A DNA stretch of 18,247 nt, taken from positions 1-18,247 of the forward strand of contig CAJUIM010000072.1 of the NCBI GenBank assembly GCA_910586275.1, read 5' to 3'. Positions 14,674 to 18,247 of the stretch are shown here, in pieces. The notes beneath the pieces are model-generated. The model saw only the letters and a list, made by a program, of their open reading frames with translations. It was not told where the DNA came from and did no database searches. Every line of letters begins with the position of its first letter. Positions within the stretch are counted from its first letter, which is position 1. A program made the position numbers and the translations under genes. This DNA is from an uncultured Lachnospiraceae bacterium (GTDB taxonomy: Bacteria; Bacillota; Clostridia; Lachnospirales; Lachnospiraceae).

Positions 14674-15323
14674 TCAGGATACTTATAGTGGACGATGAAA
14701 AACCAATTTGTGATTTAATCGATCTGAATCTGTCGGCGGCGGGTTATCGATGTACCTGTGTACAGGACGGCATGGATGCCATCAGTCTGATAGAGAAGGA
14801 TGCGTTTGACTTAATCCTGCTGGATGTCATGCTGCCGGGCGCGGACGGATATGACGTGATGGAATATATACGCCCGTTGGAAATTCCCGTGATTTTCATA
14901 ACGGCGAAGCATGAAGTGAAAGACAGGGTCAAAGGGCTGAAACTGGGTGCGGACGATTATCTGGTAAAACCGTTTGACGTGGTGGAATTGGTAGCCAGAG
15001 TGGAAGCGGTGCTGCGCCGTTACAACAAGGCGGAGCAGATAGTCACGGTAGGCGATGTGGTGGTGGATGCGGAAGCGCGCAGGGTGACAAAGGGAGGACA
15101 GCCGGTAGTGCTGACGAACAAAGAGTTCGGGCTGCTGATGCTGTTTGTGAAAAACAAGAATGTGGCACTGTTCCGGGAGACTCTGTATGAAAAAGTATGG
15201 GAAGGGGAATATTTCGGGGACAGCCGTACTCTTGACCTGCATGTGCAGAGACTGCGGAGAAAGCTGGGATGGGAACATAATTTGGTGGCGGTGTATAAGG
15301 TGGGCTACCGGCTGGAGATATAA
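14670..15323 (+). CDS. Response regulator, OmpR/PhoB type
   Basis: The protein has 217 aa from the ATG that overlaps the upstream stop codon as ATGA; a TTG at 14649 would add seven unlikely residues. The receiver shows D8/D9, phospho-acceptor D52 (LILLDVMLPGADG), T78 and K100 (DDYLVKPFD). The winged-helix domain (about 125-217) ends with the usual TLDLHVQRLRRKL and VYKVGYRL. It regulates transcription when phosphorylated, presumably by the kinase encoded 9 bp downstream. This is a different subfamily from the BceR-like regulator in the same operon. Confidence 0.95.
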   Translation: MIRILIVDDEKPICDLIDLNLSAAGYRCTCVQDGMDAISLIEKDAFDLILLDVMLPGADGYDVMEYIRPLEIPVIFITAKHEVKDRVKGLKLGADDYLVKPFDVVELVARVEAVLRRYNKAEQIVTVGDVVVDAEARRVTKGGQPVVLTNKEFGLLMLFVKNKNVALFRETLYEKVWEGEYFGDSRTLDLHVQRLRRKLGWEHNLVAVYKVGYRLEI

Positions 15324-15332
15324 GGAGCTGGC

Positions 15333-16778
15333 ATGAAATTTTCGTTTAAGCTTTTGCTGTGGACGATGGTGCTGCTGGCGGCGGCATTGGGCCTCAGCGG
15401 GTTCTATTTTGTGAACTATGTATTTGAGACTTCCCTGGAAAGGGAAGTGGGGCAGGCATTGGATGAAAACAGCATACTGCGATTTGCGTTTGAGACAGCC
15501 GCATTGAATGTGCCTGCCCAGTACGGCATACTGCCGGACAGCAGGGTGGAGGAAATTGCTTCCAATTTGGAGACGGGCGGGCAGAGTGCCAGCCGCTATA
15601 TCCGTATCTCAGGGGAAGAATGGGATGTGCTGTATGCCAGCGACGGTTTTGGGGCAGATCAGGAACTGCTGCATAAAATGGATGAAACTATGAGAAGCTA
15701 TCGGATTATCCGACAGAACGGGCATTACTATGTACAGACGGGAGTGATGCTGCTTACGCTGAACCGAATTCTCTATATGGAGACAATGCGGGATGTGACG
15801 GAAGTATTTGATGAGCGTGCCGTGGGATTTTCCCTATACCGCAGGATGACGCTGCTTATACTTCTGGCGGGAACCGTCATAATGTTTCTGATTTCTTCGT
15901 GGCTGACAAAGCCGATCCGGATGCTGACAAAGGCGACAAAACAGATGGCGGACGGGGATTATGCTTACCGTGCCGAGCAGGTCAGCCGGGACGAACTGGG
16001 ACAGCTGACCTGTGATTTTAATGTTATGGCAAATGCCTTGGAAGAGAACATAAACGAAATGGAGGCAGAGATTCAGGCCAGAGAGGATTTCGTGGCAGCT
16101 TTTGCCCATGAACTGAAGACTCCCCTGACGGCAATCATCGGCTATGCGGATATGCTCCGTTCCCATAAGCTGGATGAGGAAAAAAGCTTTATGTCCGCAA
16201 ATTACATATATACGGAAGGAAAGAGGTTGGAAACCATGTCTTTCCGTCTGCTGGATATTATTGTGACAAAGCGGGACGAGGTGCGGCTCCAACGGATTGC
16301 CGCCGATGCCGTGTTTTCTTATCTGAAGGAAATGTTCGGGAACGGCACAGGGATGGAGTTTGCTTACCGATATGAGGAAGGGCCGATATGGGCGGAGGGA
16401 GACTTAATTAAGACAGTGTTGGTGAACCTGATAGACAACGCCTGCAAGGCATCGGAACCGGGAGGCCTGATAGAGATTACCGGCAGCAGGACGGAGGGCG
16501 GATACCGTTTCCGGGTAAAGGATTATGGCGTGGGCATCCCGGAAGAGGAGCAGCATAAGATTACACAGGCTTTCTATATGGTGGACAAATCCCGTGCCAG
16601 AAGCAAAAACGGCGCAGGGCTGGGACTGGCTCTCTGTGCGGAAATGCTGAAATTACACGGCAGCGTGCTGGAGGTGGAAAGCAGTCCCGGAATGGGAACG
16701 GCCATAGGTTTTCTGCTGCCGGACAGGGAAACGGGAAAGAACGGGGAGGGCAGCGGGGAGGAAGAGAATGGGAAATAA
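15333..16778 (+). CDS. Sensor histidine kinase with HAMP domain
   Basis: The protein has 481 aa, starting 5 nt after AAGGAG. Membrane spans near 7-27 and 172-190 flank an extracytoplasmic sensor of about 140 residues. A HAMP linker follows (about 191-243), with the conserved Pro (TKPI). The dimerisation helix carries H259 in FAHELKTPLTA. The ATPase domain has NLIDNACKA, DYGVGIP, an F box with FYMVDKS and NGAGLGLAL. The overall plan is that of EnvZ/PhoR-type kinases. Its partner is the regulator just upstream. The last 11 bp overlap the next gene, so kinase and accessory protein are translationally linked. Confidence 0.95.
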   Translation: MKFSFKLLLWTMVLLAAALGLSGFYFVNYVFETSLEREVGQALDENSILRFAFETAALNVPAQYGILPDSRVEEIASNLETGGQSASRYIRISGEEWDVLYASDGFGADQELLHKMDETMRSYRIIRQNGHYYVQTGVMLLTLNRILYMETMRDVTEVFDERAVGFSLYRRMTLLILLAGTVIMFLISSWLTKPIRMLTKATKQMADGDYAYRAEQVSRDELGQLTCDFNVMANALEENINEMEAEIQAREDFVAAFAHELKTPLTAIIGYADMLRSHKLDEEKSFMSANYIYTEGKRLETMSFRLLDIIVTKRDEVRLQRIAADAVFSYLKEMFGNGTGMEFAYRYEEGPIWAEGDLIKTVLVNLIDNACKASEPGGLIEITGSRTEGGYRFRVKDYGVGIPEEEQHKITQAFYMVDKSRARSKNGAGLGLALCAEMLKLHGSVLEVESSPGMGTAIGFLLPDRETGKNGEGSGEEENGK

Positions 16779-17616
16779 AAGGATGGGGAAAAGGTTTCCG
16801 CGCAGTGACACAGGCAGCTTCCATATGGTGTTCGTTATTTTAGCCGGTTTGGTAATGGCACTGTCTGTCTGGGGACCGGAAACGCTTGCGGAATATAAAG
16901 ACAGGGAAATATTGGATACCGTTCATGCGGAGGCTATTCAGGCGGCCGGAGAAGGATATCGCTATATACTAAGCGCCAATGAGAAGCTGTATATTCTGTC
17001 CCAGTGCCTGAACAGCCAGACACTGTTGGAGAACGGACAGAGTTCCCAAAGCCTGAATTATCAGGAGTTAGGAGGCACATATGCCTTTGTGGTCAACCAT
17101 AGAGGGCCGTCAGGGCAGGAGATAACCGATGAGCAGATTTATGAGACTGCGGGCAGGGGATTGGAAAATCTGAAGGAGCTGGGAATCCTGCCTCAGTCGG
17201 TGAAAGAAGTGGCGCAAGATTCCTATGATGCAGTGCTGTATTCCGCCATAGATGTGCTGGAGCCGAGGAATAACGTGGCAGTCTGGAAAGTGAGCCTGTC
17301 GGACAGCCAGAAAAACGCGGATAAGGCCAACCGGCTGATCGATGCCTATATCGACGCCGATGAAGGGAAAATTTACGAATTCTATGTAAGGACCCCGCTG
17401 AAATGGGAGGACATGGAGCCGGACGAAATTGCGCGTAAGTGGAGCGGATACATGGGACTGAGCGAGCCAGCCCCATATGATCTGGACAACCCTCTGCTGG
17501 AAACAACGCCTTATTTCAAAAAATATACTTTTGCCGGAATTGGGGAAGAACGGACCGTCATGACAATAGGCTTTTATGAAGGCATCAATGAACTTTTCCT
17601 GAAAATATCCAAATAA
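16768..17616 (+). CDS. Membrane-anchored extracytoplasmic protein of unknown function
   Basis: The protein has 282 aa. It has a basic N-terminus, one hydrophobic segment (about 18-36, uncleaved or signal-anchor) and a soluble acidic outside domain of about 240 residues with no motif that I recognise. The start lies after GGGGAGG inside the end of the kinase gene (11-bp overlap). The plan (a single-span protein encoded directly after a kinase) recalls the YycH/YycI accessory regulators of WalK, but I see no sequence likeness to them. It could bind the kinase sensor loop or its ligand. It is the last gene of the operon; 20 bp separate it from the convergent SOD gene. Confidence 0.8.
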   Translation: MGNKRMGKRFPRSDTGSFHMVFVILAGLVMALSVWGPETLAEYKDREILDTVHAEAIQAAGEGYRYILSANEKLYILSQCLNSQTLLENGQSSQSLNYQELGGTYAFVVNHRGPSGQEITDEQIYETAGRGLENLKELGILPQSVKEVAQDSYDAVLYSAIDVLEPRNNVAVWKVSLSDSQKNADKANRLIDAYIDADEGKIYEFYVRTPLKWEDMEPDEIARKWSGYMGLSEPAPYDLDNPLLETTPYFKKYTFAGIGEERTVMTIGFYEGINELFLKISK

Positions 17617-17636
17617 GCAGAGTCGGTGGGATTCCG

Positions 17637-18128
17637 TTAATTTTCCGTCCGTATCTCCCCGCAGCCTATTTTCGTGCCGGAGTTTCCGGAGGGCTGCGTG
17701 GTGAAATCATCCCTGCCGGAATGGATAACCACGGATTTTCCTATAATGTCATTTATGGAAAACCGTTTATCATAGAAGGAGCACCAGGCATATCCCTGAT
17801 TTCCCAGTAGAGGGATCATATCGCCGGCGTGTTCCGGGTGGGGTACTCCCGCCGGGTTATAATGTTCTCCTGTATGCTCGAAGGATCCGGAGCAGTCTCC
17901 ATGCTGATGGATATGCATGGCATAGAAATCGGAAGAATTCTGTTCGTCAATATTGGGCAGGCCGAAGATTTCCGCTTCCGCCAGGACACCGCCGTATGGG
18001 GTGTCATAAAATTTAACCAGGCCGCTCAGCTGCGGATTGGCACTGTTTCCGGTCACCCATGCTACGGCACGGGGGCTGTTTTTTTCTAATATCTGAACGA
18101 AAGTAAGACGAGGCGTAAACTGGAACAT
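17637..18128 (-). CDS. Cu/Zn superoxide dismutase family protein, no signal peptide
   Basis: The protein has 163 aa. Copper ligand positions are H72, H74, H89 and H136. H89, H97, H100 and D103 match the bridging and zinc ligands. C79 and C156 match the conserved disulfide. The loop between the zinc ligands H97 and H100 is shorter than in eukaryotic enzymes. The arginine that guides superoxide (position 143 in the bovine enzyme, GxxGxRxxC) is K153 here (SGNSGTKIGC). The reaction is dismutation of superoxide to O2 and H2O2. Most bacterial Cu/Zn SODs are exported, but this one begins MFQFTPRLTFVQ with no signal or lipobox, and a stop 16 codons upstream limits any extension. The start follows AAGGAA. 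It could be a cytosolic SOD or a SOD-fold metal-binding protein. Confidence 0.9.
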   Translation of the reverse strand: MFQFTPRLTFVQILEKNSPRAVAWVTGNSANPQLSGLVKFYDTPYGGVLAEAEIFGLPNIDEQNSSDFYAMHIHQHGDCSGSFEHTGEHYNPAGVPHPEHAGDMIPLLGNQGYAWCSFYDKRFSINDIIGKSVVIHSGRDDFTTQPSGNSGTKIGCGEIRTEN

Positions 18129-18147
18129 AGAAAATTCCTTTTTTAGC

Positions 18148-18177
18148 AGTATATGCAGGGCAGGAAGTTTTGGTCAT
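18148..18177 (-). promoter_or_regulatory. Possible promoter of SOD gene
   Basis: On the minus strand, TATACT (18148-18153) lies 18 bp from ATGACC (18172-18177), a fair sigma-A match about 20 bp upstream of the SOD start codon. The implied leader would be short. No metal or peroxide regulator site was recognised. Confidence 0.4.
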
Positions 18178-18198
18178 TGTGGGGGGACAGTAATTTCC

Positions 18199-18247
18199 GT
18201 AACAGTTCAGCCTGAATGTAATGTTGGGAGGCGGACGCCCGTGCGCG
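18199..18247 (-). repeat. Right arm of 49-bp perfect inverted repeat
   Basis: This is the exact reverse complement of bases 3-51. It begins GTAACAGTTCAGCC and runs to the last base of the window. It lies upstream of the SOD gene, just as the left arm lies upstream of the tRNA promoter. Identity ends at 18198, and the outer side cannot be seen. Confidence 0.9.

Overview
The window looks like chromosomal DNA from an anaerobic Clostridia, most likely a Lachnospiraceae-type gut bacterium. The grounds are moderate GC with A/T-rich intergenic regions, Gram-positive style GGAGG ribosome sites, sigma-A promoters with 17-bp spacers, LytTR/GHKL and BceS-type regulators, bacteriohemerythrins and a compact Cu/Zn superoxide dismutase. 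No phage, integrase, transposase, CRISPR or rRNA is visible. The genus is inference; no search was run.

Layout. (1) 1-257: one arm of a perfect 49-bp inverted repeat that also closes the far end of the window, then a tRNA-Gln(CTG) with its own promoter and intrinsic terminator. (2) 258-5281: a clear promoter (471-499) drives a half-size ABC exporter, a hemerythrin-(unknown)-receiver fusion protein, a LytTR response regulator and a GHKL histidine kinase with one membrane segment. A strong terminator ends this unit. (3) 5365-9097: two overlapping ABC exporter genes that probably form a heterodimer. A 17-bp-stem hairpin follows, then a convergent stand-alone bacteriohemerythrin gene on the minus strand. 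(4) 9830-17616: one long envelope-stress style operon from an extended -10 promoter. It encodes a membrane-anchored D-Ala-D-Ala carboxypeptidase-like protein, a BceR/BceS-like two-component pair without an adjacent BceAB transporter, a 97-aa conserved-looking unknown, a secreted protein with two DxDGDxxxD repeats, a second (PhoB/EnvZ-like) two-component pair, and a membrane-anchored extracytoplasmic unknown. (5) 17637-18128: a convergent Cu/Zn superoxide dismutase gene on the minus strand, without a signal peptide, then the second repeat arm.

How the genes may work together (inference). The left half joins oxygen or redox sensing (two hemerythrin proteins) with export and LytTR/GHKL signalling. 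The right half joins cell-wall maturation with two sensor-regulator pairs and two extracytoplasmic proteins that could serve as signal inputs. The SOD fits the oxygen-defence theme. The most unusual items are the hemerythrin-receiver fusion, the BceRS-like pair tied to a carboxypeptidase instead of a transporter, the secreted repeat protein between two two-component systems, and the window-bounding inverted repeat. Start codons were re-chosen from ribosome sites and promoters for ABC genes 2 and 3, the minus-strand hemerythrin, the carboxypeptidase, the BceS-like kinase, the 97-aa protein, the secreted repeat protein and the second response regulator.
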